Of a stretch of DNA of 64,000 nt, positions 34,201 to 45,395 are shown piece after piece (position 1 is the stretch's first letter; each line of letters begins with the position of its first letter). Below the pieces are notes generated by a model. The model was not told where the DNA came from. It was given only the letters and a program-made list of their open reading frames with translations, and made no database searches. The stretch is from Nemertoderma westbladi (taxonomy: Eukaryota > Xenacoelomorpha > Nemertodermatida > Nemertodermatidae): NCBI GenBank assembly GCA_032718475.1, contig JAUCBJ010001255.1, positions 1-64,000 of the forward strand. Direction: 5' to 3'. Made by a program: the position numbers and the translations under genes.

Positions 34201-35419
34201 TCGCGTTTCGGCAACTGTCACGTTTTGGCAACAGTCACGTTTTGGCAAAAAGGTAGCGTTTCAGCATAAATGAAGCGTTTCAGCAAAAAAAAGTCACGTT
34301 TCAGCAAAAGGGTGCGATTCAGCCAAAAAGTTGCGTTTTGGCAAAACATTGCATTTCGGCAACAGTTGCGATTCGGCAAAAAAGTTGCGTTCGGCAAAAG
34401 GTTGTGTTTCGGCAAAGTTATTTCTTTATTGCAGGGGAATACTACTACTACTAGGATCGGCATGCTGCATTGCAGCTGCATTTTTAAGAATGCTGTGCCG
34501 GCTTGTCAACAAAATTGCACCGCCACAACTCCCTATCACCCATGACATTTGCTAGATCATCCGCATCTTCAAGGCCAGTGTCCTTTAAGATGCGTCTCAA
34601 GAAAGTCATGGGCTATCCACCATGCTTATTCACTCCATGAGGCTGCCAAAGTACAAGATTATGCACTGGCTGGTCCTCACGGCGAAAGCAATGTCCTGCA
34701 AAGCGGAGGCGATTTTGTTCTAGTGTCAAGCTTGGGGGAACCAATGAGACACCTCCAATGTTATATAGTGTCTGGTTGGAGATGTGTGCGTTGTACTTGA
34801 CACAATGAACCCGGCGTAGCATTTTTGTGAATGTGCCATCCAGAGATTTGGTGTCCTCAGCAGTTATAGCCCAGCATGGACTCCCATAGAGGAGTACTGG
34901 AACTACTGCTGCTCTAAATAATCAGACCTTAAGTTTCCGATTAATACACTGTGGGAATACACTGTACATACTATCAACCATACAAGTAAAAGTAAAACAT
35001 TATAATATACAACACAATAGCACTTTTGTTCGTTAGTTGCAATGCTAATAAAAGTTTAACTTCCCTGACCTGGAAATGTTGTAAAGGTATACCACCCGCT
35101 GTAGCTCCTGTTGCACCCTTCCACCATCCTCAGCTCAATCCAACTGCAGAGGCCGAAGATGAGGACAATCACGTACTGTTCGAATTATAAGAATAATAGA
35201 CTAAAACTATAGCACCACAGACCCACTCAATGTATTACACCTACAGGTACCCGTTAGGACAATTACTACTGTTGCCGAAATGCAACTTTTTGCCGAAACG
35301 CAACTTTTTTTGCTGAATCACGACTTTTTGCCGAATCGCGATTTTTTTCCGAAACACATCTTATTTGCCGAATCGAGACAGTTACCGAAACGCAGCAGTT
35401 GCCGAAACCTGATGTAACC
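34201..35419. mobile_element. Array-ended foldback element, copy 1
   Basis: The left end (34201-34430) is a degenerate array of (g)cgtttcggcaac(t/a) units on the + strand; the right end (35267-35412) is the same motif inverted (gttgccgaaacgcaac). It interrupts LINE-B, with gtg at both edges as a possible 3-bp duplication. A truncated LINE-A lies inside. No transposase is present. Confidence 0.7.
34440..34946 (-). mobile_element. LINE-A, 5'-truncated copy inside the array-ended element (copy 1)
   Basis: The 3' TAG tail faces the left array (tactactactaggatcgg). It retains the LINE-A C-terminal codons (NRLRFAGHCFRREDQPVHNL), starting at about the FRAAVV.LLYG segment, with one frame break after TFTKML-equivalent codons. 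Truncated at 34946. Confidence 0.85.
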
Positions 35420-36121
35420 GTGGAAATGAGATCCTTCCAGGCTTCCCATTCCATAGTTGTAGCAATTTCGTTGTTCTCAAGTCCAGCACCCCTTTCAAAT
35501 TGGACTATATATGTTTTAGCCAGTTGTTCACGGTTATAGTTGTTGTGTTGGTTGCCAGAAAAGTAAATCTGGTATGACCTCATGTTCACTTCTCCAACAG
35601 TGCCCATTGAATCTTAATCTGCATTCACAAAGGGTGGTTGATACACAGGTAGTAATGTACCATATAGAGCTCCGCATTTGTCATGTGTTGTCTCCAGGTC
35701 TGGTGATGTTTAGTTGTCTTGTGTAGCCACCATCTATTCGTTGTTCAAGTGATTTTGTCAGTGTCCAGGTCTCACCCCCGTATAAAAGTACACTTTCCAC
35801 TATGGCTCAAAAGAACTTAGTCTTCAGGTGCCTGAAGAGGTCTGATTTCCAGATGGAATCCATTTTTGATACAGCTACCCATGCCTTTGATTTCATAATT
35901 TATGTGTTTATTGCTACTCAATATCCATGACCCAAGGTACTGGAAGTCCTCAACCTTGTTTAGTTGATTATTATTAATTGTTGTCAAGTTTCCATCAACA
36001 TTAAAAGTCATTAATTCGGTCTTGGAAGCATTTATATGCAATCCAACCTCCTTTGCAGCCCTCTCCATTTTATTCCATAGAAGCAGTACATCTGCTAGCA
36101 TATAGAGCAGGGTGATGTAAT
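35420..36121 (-). mobile_element. LINE-B remainder, cut at the tandem-duplication junction (copy 1)
   Basis: - strand codons KMERAAKEVGLHINASKTEL, FQYLGSWI and, near the low end, ERGAGLENNEIATT belong to LINE-B. The element is broken at 36121 by the duplication junction. The full extent is visible in the second copy up to 41430. Confidence 0.85.
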
Positions 36122-36307
36122 CCGCATTCTCATCCATAAATGTCTGGTTGTATGTTTAAAGTTTAGAAACGTAGTATAAATTTTTTGACCATAAATATGG
36201 GGTTACCAATGTCTTTTGCATATCAAAAGAATAAACTTCAGAATATAGTTCATTTTTGGCTTGTTCTCACCCTCACATACACATACGTTATGTGAATGCA
36301 CCTTAAG

Positions 36308-37597
36308 CTAGCTTCCACTCATCACTAAAATCGTAGTAGCAATCTTGGATAGTATATCCCGATGGCATGTATTTATGTACCCGAGTAGTTTTTTTCCTTT
36401 CATAGCGGGATTCTTTGGAAACAATCTTAACGCGAGATATATGATCTCGAATTGCCTGAATGGTAAGTAACATTGTGTTTTATTTATTGGTACTCTTTTG
36501 CCACGCATATTTCGAGGTGGGGCACCGGTTTCATCAAAGCTAACTAGAATGCGGTGAACTTTATTATCTGAAATATCAGAGTAGTAGGGTACTATAGAAC
36601 ATAACCTTGCAAACCGATTTATCTCTGAGAGTGTAATTCATGGTACACTTGCGATGAGATTGTTCTTTATTTTTGCCTCACATTTTGGAAACTTTTTTAC
36701 ATTGGCTACAATGAACATCGCCTTTTCCTCAGATGACCATGAATAATATACATTGTGAATTGTCTGCCTTTCAAACTCGGTTGTTTCTGGACATTTGGTG
36801 CAAATACAGCATTTCAAGAACATTGAGGTTTTACAATTCTGCCAAGCACTTATTTTCTATATTTGAACCTTCCAGAATTAGGATGTGCCACTCCACACTG
36901 CACATCACGTTTTCTCATAGTTTTTTACCAGCGTTTTTTATTACCTTGCTTCCAACGATGTGGTGGCTTTTTAAGAAGGGTGACTAACTTTACAGAACAA
37001 TACTCTTGATTTGCCAATGCCAGTACGTTAAACATTTGGACATGCCCAGGCTGAGTGTACATTATGGCAGAGGGTTGGGTAGCTAGATTGAGTTAATCAA
37101 ATACATTATAATCCTGCTTCGCAACTTCACATATATGTTTGGCCGTTACTGTATGCTTCAGAGAATATTCACTACCTTCATCAGAACTTGGGTTGTATTC
37201 ATGATCCCAATCATCATTATCTGTGGTTATTAGCTGCCTTATAAATTGGATCATTATCGGGTGCAGGAACAAATACAACGCCAAGTTCAGCACACTGTTC
37301 ATCAGAACCAGGCAATTCAACAGGCATTTGATTCTGTGATAGGATCTCTTCAAAATCACAAGACAGAGCCCACATATTGAAACAATCATACTCACTATTG
37401 AAGAGGATTACAGCTTCTATTTGATTTCGACAATGAGAAGGAAAAAATATTTTGTGGACATCTCGACAAATGACATTTTTTGAACTAAATCCTATTTCAG
37501 GCACACTGTGACTGCCTAGCATTAAAAAATCCCAAATGATTCCTATCAAAATCACTACCGTATCATTACCATTATTGAACAGTGTGGGGCAAGCCAC
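36308..37597 (-). pseudogene. Degenerate coding region of an unclassified transposon-type protein, copy 2
   Basis: Same frames as at 31459-32748. The one substitution noticed inside it (36722) is outside the recognisable motifs. Confidence 0.4.
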
Positions 37598-38620
37598 GAA
37601 AGTTGCGAGCTTAGCATACAGATACCACTATCTCAACCTCGTGTCTGTCAGTCAGTCTAATCTAAACACAATTTCATGGCATTTCTTCACATTTTTGGGT
37701 AAAATAACTATACAGAACTGATTTCTGGCACAATGAATATACTAAATTACTTCCACAACTTATTTTAATTAATATAATTGTTTAAACATAAGGGATACTA
37801 TTCCATATTTTAATTAATATAATTAAGATCCAAAGGATGGTGGTTACCATCACCACAACATTCCTACTGTGGGCACTGGACTGGTACAATCCTATGAAAA
37901 GAATGGATAAATGAAAGAATGCATCGTTTTGGTCTGGTTGGACCCTATTGTTAATGTGATCGATAGGGTGTCTCTAACAAACTATATGTGTGCTGCTTTA
38001 GCTTTATCATAAGCAAACCGCTTGTAGTAGTACTTTCACTTTAACAATAAGGTTTGCCATACATACTTTGCATTTTATACTTTGCATTTTATTTTGCATC
38101 TATACATACATTTTGCACTTACGTCTTTTTGGCTGATCATCAATACACTTACTCCCTTTTGGCTGATGCTGTTGTTAACATGCCAAAAAGACGTAAGTGA
38201 CTGGACCCTATTGTTAATGTGATCGATAGGGTGTCTCCGATCATCAATACACTTACTCCCTTTTGGCTGATGCTGTTGTTAACATGCCAAAAAGACGTAA
38301 GTGACACTTATTCAGGAAGTTGTGCAATACAATTCTCTACACTTTGGTATAAGCACTTTTTTGGCCAAAATGTCACTTACAACCTTTTGGCTGAATGGTC
38401 CCGAAATCCTGATCAAAATAAAAAAAAATACACCAGAAAATCTAGACAAGATACATTTTATCATTTTATTATTTATTATTTTTTATTACATATATTACAT
38501 TTTATTATTATTTTATTATATATTTATCATTTACATTTTATTTACCTGTTAACCCCAAGAAGTAAGGAAATTAAGGGGTGTTGCAAACACACCAACGATA
38601 AAAACACTTAGAGGAGACTT

Positions 38621-38884
38621 GGGTGGTGCTTGCAATTCCCTTGTAAAATTAACAATGTAAGGTCTCGGCAAGGTTGATTACGAATGTGCAAACATTATCG
38701 AGTTTGCACATGCCGAAAAAAGTTCAAAGGAATGTCCAAATTAAATGGAAGTTTGTCATGGCCGAGACACTAGGGACCATTAAACATAAAGTACCCATAA
38801 GAAATCGAATGGAGAAGAGTCTTAAGTTTCTTCATGGGATTTCTCAAAAAAAAAATTGGATGGGACTTCTAGTTATATAGAAAT
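38621..38884 (+). repeat. Dispersed repeat R1, copy 3 (tandem twin of copy 2)
   Basis: Identical by eye to 33772-34035. Confidence 0.75.
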
Positions 38885-39049
38885 TAATGATAGGTCAGTG
38901 TAAATTTGATTACTTTCCTCATTACATGCAAAGATTAATTATAAGTATAACAAATCCAACCCATTTTTAAAGTTGTGTTTCCGATTAGAGCCAATGATGT
39001 TTTAGTATAGAACTACTACTACTACTAGGTCGAGTAAGCTTGGACAGTG

Positions 39050-40268
39050 TCGCGTTTCGGCAACTGTCACGTTTTGGCAACAGTCACGTTTTGGCAAAAA
39101 GGTAGCGTTTCAGCATAAATGAAGCGTTTCAGCAAAAAAAAGTCACGTTTCAGCAAAAGGGTGCGATTCAGCCAAAAAGTTGCGTTTTGGCAAAACATTG
39201 CATTTCGGCAACAGTTGCGATTCGGCAAAAAAGTTGCGTTCGGCAAAAGGTTGTGTTTCGGCAAAGTTATTTCTTTATTGCAGGGGAATACTACTACTAC
39301 TAGGATCGGCATGCTGCATTGCAGCTGCATTTTTAAGAATGCTGTGCCGGCTTGTCAACAAAATTGCACCGCCACAACTCCCTATCACCCATGACATTTG
39401 CTAGATCATCCGCATCTTCAAGGCCAGTGTCCTTTAAGATGCGTCTCAAGAAAGTCATGGGCTATCCACCATGCTTATTCACTCCATGAGGCTGCCAAAG
39501 TACAAGATTATGCACTGGCTGGTCCTCACGGCGAAAGCAATGTCCTGCAAAGCGGAGGCGATTTTGTTCTAGTGTCAAGCTTGGGGGAACCAATGAGACA
39601 CCTCCAATGTTATATAGTGTCTGGTTGGAGATGTGTGCGTTGTACTTGACACAATGAACCCGGCGTAGCATTTTTGTGAATGTGCCATCCAGAGATTTGG
39701 TGTCCTCAGCAGTTATAGCCCAGCATGGACTCCCATAGAGGAGTACTGGAACTACTGCTGCTCTAAATAATCAGACCTTAAGTTTCCGATTAATACACTG
39801 TGGGAATACACTGTACATACTATCAACCATACAAGTAAAAGTAAAACATTATAATATACAACACAATAGCACTTTTGTTCGTTAGTTGCAATGCTAATAA
39901 AAGTTTAACTTCCCTGACCTGGAAATGTTGTAAAGGTATACCACCCGCTGTAGCTCCTGTTGCACCCTTCCACCATCCTCAGCTCAATCCAACTGCAGAG
40001 GCCGAAGATGAGGACAATCACGTACTGTTCGAATTATAAGAATAATAGACTAAAACTATAGCACCACAGACCCACTCAATGTATTACACCTACAGGTACC
40101 CGTTAGGACAATTACTACTGTTGCCGAAATGCAACTTTTTGCCGAAACGCAACTTTTTTTGCTGAATCACGACTTTTTGCCGAATCGCGATTTTTTTCCG
40201 AAACACATCTTATTTGCCGAATCGAGACAGTTACCGAAACGCAGCAGTTGCCGAAACCTGATGTAACC
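39050..40268. mobile_element. Array-ended foldback element, copy 2 (with LINE-A at 39289-39795)
   Basis: Tandem twin of 34201-35419, with the left motif array at 39050-39279, the inverted array at 40116-40261 and the truncated LINE-A between. LINE-B 3'-end sequence (39015-39049) flanks it on the left. Confidence 0.7.
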
Positions 40269-41430
40269 GTGGAAATGAGATCCTTCCAGGCTTCCCATTC
40301 CATAGTTGTAGCAATTTCGTTGTTCTCAAGTCCAGCACCCCTTTCAAATTGGACTATATATGTTTTAGCCAGTTGTTCACGGTTATAGTTGTTGTGTTGG
40401 TTGCCAGAAAAGTAAATCTGGTATGACCTCATGTTCACTTCTCCAACAGTGCCCATTGAATCTTAATCTGCATTCACAAAGGGTGGTTGATACACAGGTA
40501 GTAATGTACCATATAGAGCTCCGCATTTGTCATGTGTTGTCTCCAGGTCTGGTGATGTTTAGTTGTCTTGTGTAGCCACCATCTATTCGTTGTTCAAGTG
40601 ATTTCGTCAGTGTCCAGGTCTCACCCCCGTATAAAAGTACACTTTCCACTATGGCTCAAAAGAACTTAGTCTTCAGGTGCCTGAAGAGGTCTGATTTCCA
40701 GATGGAATCCATTTTTGATACAGCTACCCATGCCTTTGATTTCATAATTTATGTGTTTATTGCTACTCAATATCCATGACCCAAGGTACTGGAAGTCCTC
40801 AACCTTGTTTAGTTGATTATTATTAATTGTTGTCAAGTTTCCATCAACATTAAAAGTCATTAATTCGGTCTTGGAAGCATTTATATGCAATCCAACCTCC
40901 TTTGCAGCCCTCTCCATTTTATTCCATAGAAGCAGTACATCTGCTAGCATATAGAGCAGGGTGATGTAATCCGCAAAGTCTGTCTGTGCCTGTAATTGCT
41001 GGATATCTGCTACTTCTGCGTTTTTGTAGTTTGAATCCAAGATCCTTTTTTGGCCATCCTCATTGCGTAAGTAATCCAAGAAAGTCATGAACAGTAATGG
41101 TGCCAATGTATCACCTTGCAGTACGCCTGAGAGTAACTCAGTTTCACAATCTGGTAAGAGTACCTGACCTTATGTGTCACAATATAACATTCCAATGCCA
41201 ACGACAATCACTTCTGGTATTCCATAAGCTCTTAGGATTTCCAGCATTTACCTCTATGGATGAGGTCAAATGCTTTCTTGAACTCCACAAATGACAGGAC
41301 TTCCGTGAGATTATTTAACTTAATTCCCTCAATCAGTCTCCATAGCGCAAGTATGTGACCTATTTTTGATCTATTTGTTCGAAATCCGTTTTGGCTCTTC
41401 CATAGTAGTTTAGAACTACATTCCATTAGA
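40269..41430 (-). mobile_element. LINE-B relic, longest - strand copy
   Basis: From high to low: SQNGFRTNRSKIGHILALWR, FVEFKKAFDLIHRG, a GV.Q stretch, MAPLLFMTFLDY, QTDFADYITLLY (catalytic FADD changed to FADY), KEVGLHINASKTEL, FQYLGSWI and the C-terminal end at the array-ended insertion. Several frame breaks. The changed catalytic Asp shows it is dead. Confidence 0.88.
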
Positions 41431-41493
41431 ACTTATGTCATAAGAACTAATTCCGGCCACAGAAACAAATGCAAATTATGCGTGAGGACCTAC

Positions 41494-41653
41494 CTATAAT
41501 TTCATAGTTGATTGAGAATCCTTTTTTAGTAATCGTTCCATCAGCAACAAAGACAAGGTATAATTCACTTGTGGAGGATGTAATTGGAGCTGGTATTTCA
41601 ATTCCAGATAAGCGAGCAAGCAATAGTGCAGAGTCATCAGCACCATCGTATAC
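41494..41653 (-). CDS. Mosaic serine protease, exon 5: CUB2 second half
   Basis: Acceptor taattag|GTA and donor ATAG|GTAGGT. Encodes VYDGADDSALLLARLSG, ITSSTSELYLVFVADGT and KKGFSINYEII, the standard CUB C-terminal half (V.DG ... L.G ... I.S....L.V.F ...). It has no cysteine, so this CUB has only the first disulfide. It joins in phase 0 to the exon at 46635. Confidence 0.93.
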
Positions 41654-42089
41654 CTAATTAAAGACGAATGCATTTAAAATAATAATATAAAAAACATATC
41701 AAATAATAAAAGATAAAATAAATATATGAATATACTTTTCAGATATAAAATAACTGAAAAGTATGTTTTCAGCATGACAAATATTTATCAGAACAATAAG
41801 TTGAAATAGTGTAACAAAAATTACAAAGCAATATAGTTCTCTAAATGAATTTTCAAAACAAAATGTCTTAAAACATCTATTTACAAAATCTGTAAACATT
41901 TAAATGCATTAACATAATTGTGCTCTGGGGCCGTATTAATAAAATTGAGCTACAGCACGTTCTACCTAGCAAGATGGTCTCAATTAGACCGTCTATGTAG
42001 ACGATCTCACTTTGTATTAATAACAACTAGAACGTGCCCTAGCACGTTCTACTTTGAGACCATCTATGTAAGCACGCTCTATCTTGGGT

Positions 42090-42242
42090 TAGGTGCGTTT
42101 TGGCAACTGTCACGTTTAGTAGGCAACTCAAATTCGCGTTTCGGTAACTGAACAATTACGTTTCACAAACTGCTATAGTTGTGTTTCGGCAACTCATAGT
42201 TGCATTTCGGTGAACTGAAGTTGCGTTTCGGCAACTAGGTCA
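42090..42242 (+). repeat. Degenerate array of cgtttcggcaact units (left end)
   Basis: About eight units such as gcgttttggcaactg, gcgtttcggtaactg, gtgtttcggcaactc and gcgtttcggcaactagg, with variable spacers. Same motif as the array at 34201, same orientation relative to the element interior. Confidence 0.75.
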
Positions 42243-42936
42243 CAAACCCTGGTATATAATGTAACTGTGACTACATTCATTATGTAAGTAAATGATAAAA
42301 TGATGACAATAAATTTAAAATTTATTTATAATTATTGACGGCAGAGTTGTTAATTGGTCATTTATATGTGTACATTGTCGGTTGCACTTTGCACATATGG
42401 CAGTGATAAAATATAATTTTGTGGTCTGATTGATAAATGTGGAATTTTTTTTCCATCCGTGACGCTGGACAGCTGTTACTCAAACTAACCTAAAATTAGA
42501 GCTAATCATTGTACGCTCTCCATTTTGGGCTCAAACTGATCCCGAGATACTGTATGTCGGATTCTAAATAAAATAACTCTATCTACTGATATGAACGCGA
42601 GTTGAAAACCACAATTGAAAAGGGGAATAGATAAACAGTACTGTATGAATTAATATCAGATTGAATTATAATATCAGGTTGAATTAATAGACTTATAATA
42701 TCAGGTTGAATTAATAGACTTATAATATATCGAATAATATGTAGACAATATATGGAATTAATAATATCAGTTTATATATAACTCGAAGTAAAAGTTATGG
42801 TTCAAGAATTAAAGCGATAAAGCAACTCAAAAGAATGAATAAAGTATGTAATGTAGTACAGTATGTATATAAACTTATAAAACAATAAACCAGTTGGGGC
42901 CAGGTACCATAAGACGAGCTCTCGGACATGCTGATC

Positions 42937-43314
42937 TTAGGTCGGTAGATGATTGATAGCCTGTTTGTCCACTCCAAGACAATACGCCATAAGGTCTAAG
43001 TAACGACCCAAGCGTACGTTTACAACATCTACAGGATGGTTGATTATATTGTTGTTTCCGATGAATGCCAACATATCTTCTTTGGCCCTAGAGATAGCTT
43101 GGTCATTAGCAACATACTGTACTGTCCACGTCTGTAGTTCGGCCTCTCGACACCAACTGTCCGGCCTCCAACTTTCGAATTCGGACATGGTTTGCGTTAT
43201 GCATCTTCTGGTAGTCGATGAGAAATTCACGGAACGGCATATTTTATGGATCAGACATAATGACAATAATATTCGTTTATTGTTGGTTTTGTGTAGGCCT
43301 CCGGTAACAGTCAA
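42937..43314 (-). other. Orphan open frame, 125 codons
   Basis: An internal Met gives MSEFESWRPDSWCREAELQT, then SRAKEDMLAFIGNNNI and YLDLMAYCLGVDKQA before a stop. Composition looks protein-like (Trp, Cys, charged helices) and not like the surrounding AT-rich DNA. I do not recognise the family. It could be a captured exon or an element-encoded protein. Confidence 0.35.
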
Positions 43315-43376
43315 TAGTGTTGGAGAAGGCGTGGGTTAACTAATGCAAAATGAAAATGAATAATGAGAAATGTAAC

Positions 43377-43631
43377 AATGCAAAGTTTATAAATAATACT
43401 TATTTGCTCTGCCCTATGTTGAGACAATGCGATGGTGACGTTGAGATCCACCTATATATATACTGTAGGCTCTATACAGTATCCAGTTGGCCTTTGTTTA
43501 CGAGTTGCCGAAACGCATCTATCAGTTGCATAATGCAAAGTGTATAAATAATACTGATTTGCTCTGCCCTATGTTGAGACAATGCGATGGTGACGTTGAG
43601 ATCCACCTATATATATACTGTAGGCTCTATA
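43377..43631 (+). repeat. Direct duplication of 100 bp, 155 bp apart, with motif unit between
   Basis: 43377-43476 and 43532-43631 are near-identical (atgcaaag..tataaataat and on to aggctctata). The spacer contains gagttgccgaaacgcatcta, a unit of the array motif, and the phrase ccagttggcctttgtttacg, which recurs at 45139. Confidence 0.85.
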
Positions 43632-43774
43632 TACGTGGGGCCTTCGCGCAGCATGAGGCTCAGTTATGAGATACAAATTAAAATTGAGCAATTCTAACAC
43701 AAAATCTGTATTTAAGAAATTAACCAAACCGCAAATAAATCATAAGATGGGAAAGTTGCTCGCTTTCAACCCCC

Positions 43775-43796
43775 ACCCCCCCCCCCCCCCCCCCTT
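43775..43796. repeat. C-rich homopolymer tract
   Basis: acccccaccccccccccccc, a simple repeat whose length may be unreliable. Confidence 0.8.
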
Positions 43797-45024
43797 AATC
43801 TGCTCACCAACCCAAAGGTACACAGAGGATTGTTCACAGGCAGGTATTAACAGAAAATTTGTGTTTTAAAAATGTGTTAAAATTTAAAAGTAATATATTT
43901 TAGGCGTGGAGGCGACCCAATATATAACAAATATTATAACTTACCTTATGACGTTTTAGTATTGATACTGAAATATAAATTTACCATGTTGATGTCACAA
44001 CAAAATTATTTAGCTATATTTATTCTAAAGTATCTCCATTAAATACTCAGCCAATCATTTTGCGAGATAAACCATAAGCAAGCTGTCTTATTACTCTAAG
44101 GACTAACACTATTGCATGTCCTATATAATTACACCTAGCTGGAATAGTGGTGAGGTGGAACTGGTCGGACTGATTCCTAGCCCGGCAAACACACCGGACG
44201 TGTTCTAGCACATATCAGATGTTTCAGCTAAATCAGTGATTGCACTTTGAGACATTTTTGACTCTAGCGGCAGACTAGAGAACTGCAGACTGATGAGCCT
44301 CCTTTGAATGACACAGTTAATGGTCCAGTACAAATATGCCAAGTTTCAGCTTTCAGCTACATGTAGCCCTCTAGCGAGAGACTGAGGATTTGATGGTGTC
44401 TGAAAGTCCCTAAAAAACAAAACTTATGGTCTTATTGATGCCTACTAATTTTAGACTTGAAAGCTTTAAATCCGACGAAGATATAAGTAAGTCAAAATCG
44501 TAGCGACGATGATGACATCAGTACAATTATTGAATGAACTATTTGCCATAATTGACCTACCCCCATAAGAGATAGCGCCAGTTCGCAAAGGCTTCGCCAA
44601 CTTCGTGGCTCGGACCCTATACCCCATGCTATAAAATGTATTCGATCGATATACAATTATATATTAATCCGCTAGGTGGTGTCAAATTATTATTCTGCAA
44701 TTTCGTACTTGTACAGTACACAGCAGTACCGTACCGGTAGGCTTATGTCATTACTTCGGAGTCTCTAGCCGATCCCCAATTAAATGTCTTAACTTTTCAA
44801 TTTCGTAGAAGATAGACTTTATGATTCTCTACAAGCAACCAAAATTTCAGCTGTGGAAAATGAGGCGTTCCCGAGAAATTTAACATTTTCTAAAAACCAC
44901 ATAATCTGTCGTAGCTGACGTCAGACTGCATGATTTTTCACCAAACTTTACAAATTTTCTAAACTTTCCCTATACTACTTATCTACTAAGTTTGGTTCAA
45001 TTTCAAATCAGCGATGCCGATAAA

Positions 45025-45075
45025 TTGGCGTTCAAAGATTTACCAGACAGACGGACGGACAGACAGACGGACATG
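45025..45075. repeat. GACA/GACG simple repeat
   Basis: cagacagacggacggacaga followed by cagacggaca, a short microsatellite. It lies in the composite element near its right array. Confidence 0.8.
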
Positions 45076-45138
45076 CCCCATTTGCCCTATATGAACCGTA
45101 TGGCAAGGCTCGCAGACTACGTGTCTCGCCCCACAGTA

Positions 45139-45395
45139 TCCAGTTGGCCTTTGTTTACGAATTGCCAAAACGCATCTATCAGTTGCCAAAACACATCATC
45201 AGTTTGCCTAAGCGCATCCTATTAACAGTTTAACGAAATGCAACTATGAGTTGCCGAAATGAAACTATGAGTGTCCGAAATGCATCACTCAGTTCCCGAA
45301 ACGCAACCTTGTTACCATGTTGCCGAAACGCGACTATGAGTTGCCGAAACGCGGCTCTAACACAACTATCAGTTGCCGAAACGCGACAACACCCT
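45139..45395 (-). repeat. Degenerate array of agttgccgaaacgc units (right end)
   Basis: About ten units (attgccaaaacgcatctatc, agttgccgaaatgaaactat, gttgccgaaacgcgactatg, and on) in the opposite orientation to the array at 42090. It ends at cgacaacacc. Together the two arrays bound a 3.3-kb interval. Confidence 0.75.

Larger units (their letters stand above)
31273..36121. repeat. Tandem duplication of 4849 bp, copy 1
   Basis: Every position tested reappears exactly 4849 bp later. By eye only three substitutions were noticed (31873 t/36722 c; 33205 g/38054 t; 35756 t/40605 c). Both outer breakpoints and the internal junction carry CCGCA (31273-31277, 36122-36126, 40971-40975), so the junction shows 5-bp microhomology. 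It lies in the protease intron between CUB2 and EGF and leaves coding exons untouched. Confidence 0.97.
36122..40970. repeat. Tandem duplication of 4849 bp, copy 2
   Basis: Second unit of the duplication that begins at 31273. Its right edge runs into unduplicated LINE-B sequence at 40971, which gives the original uninterrupted order. Every feature of copy 1 is present at +4849. Confidence 0.97.
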
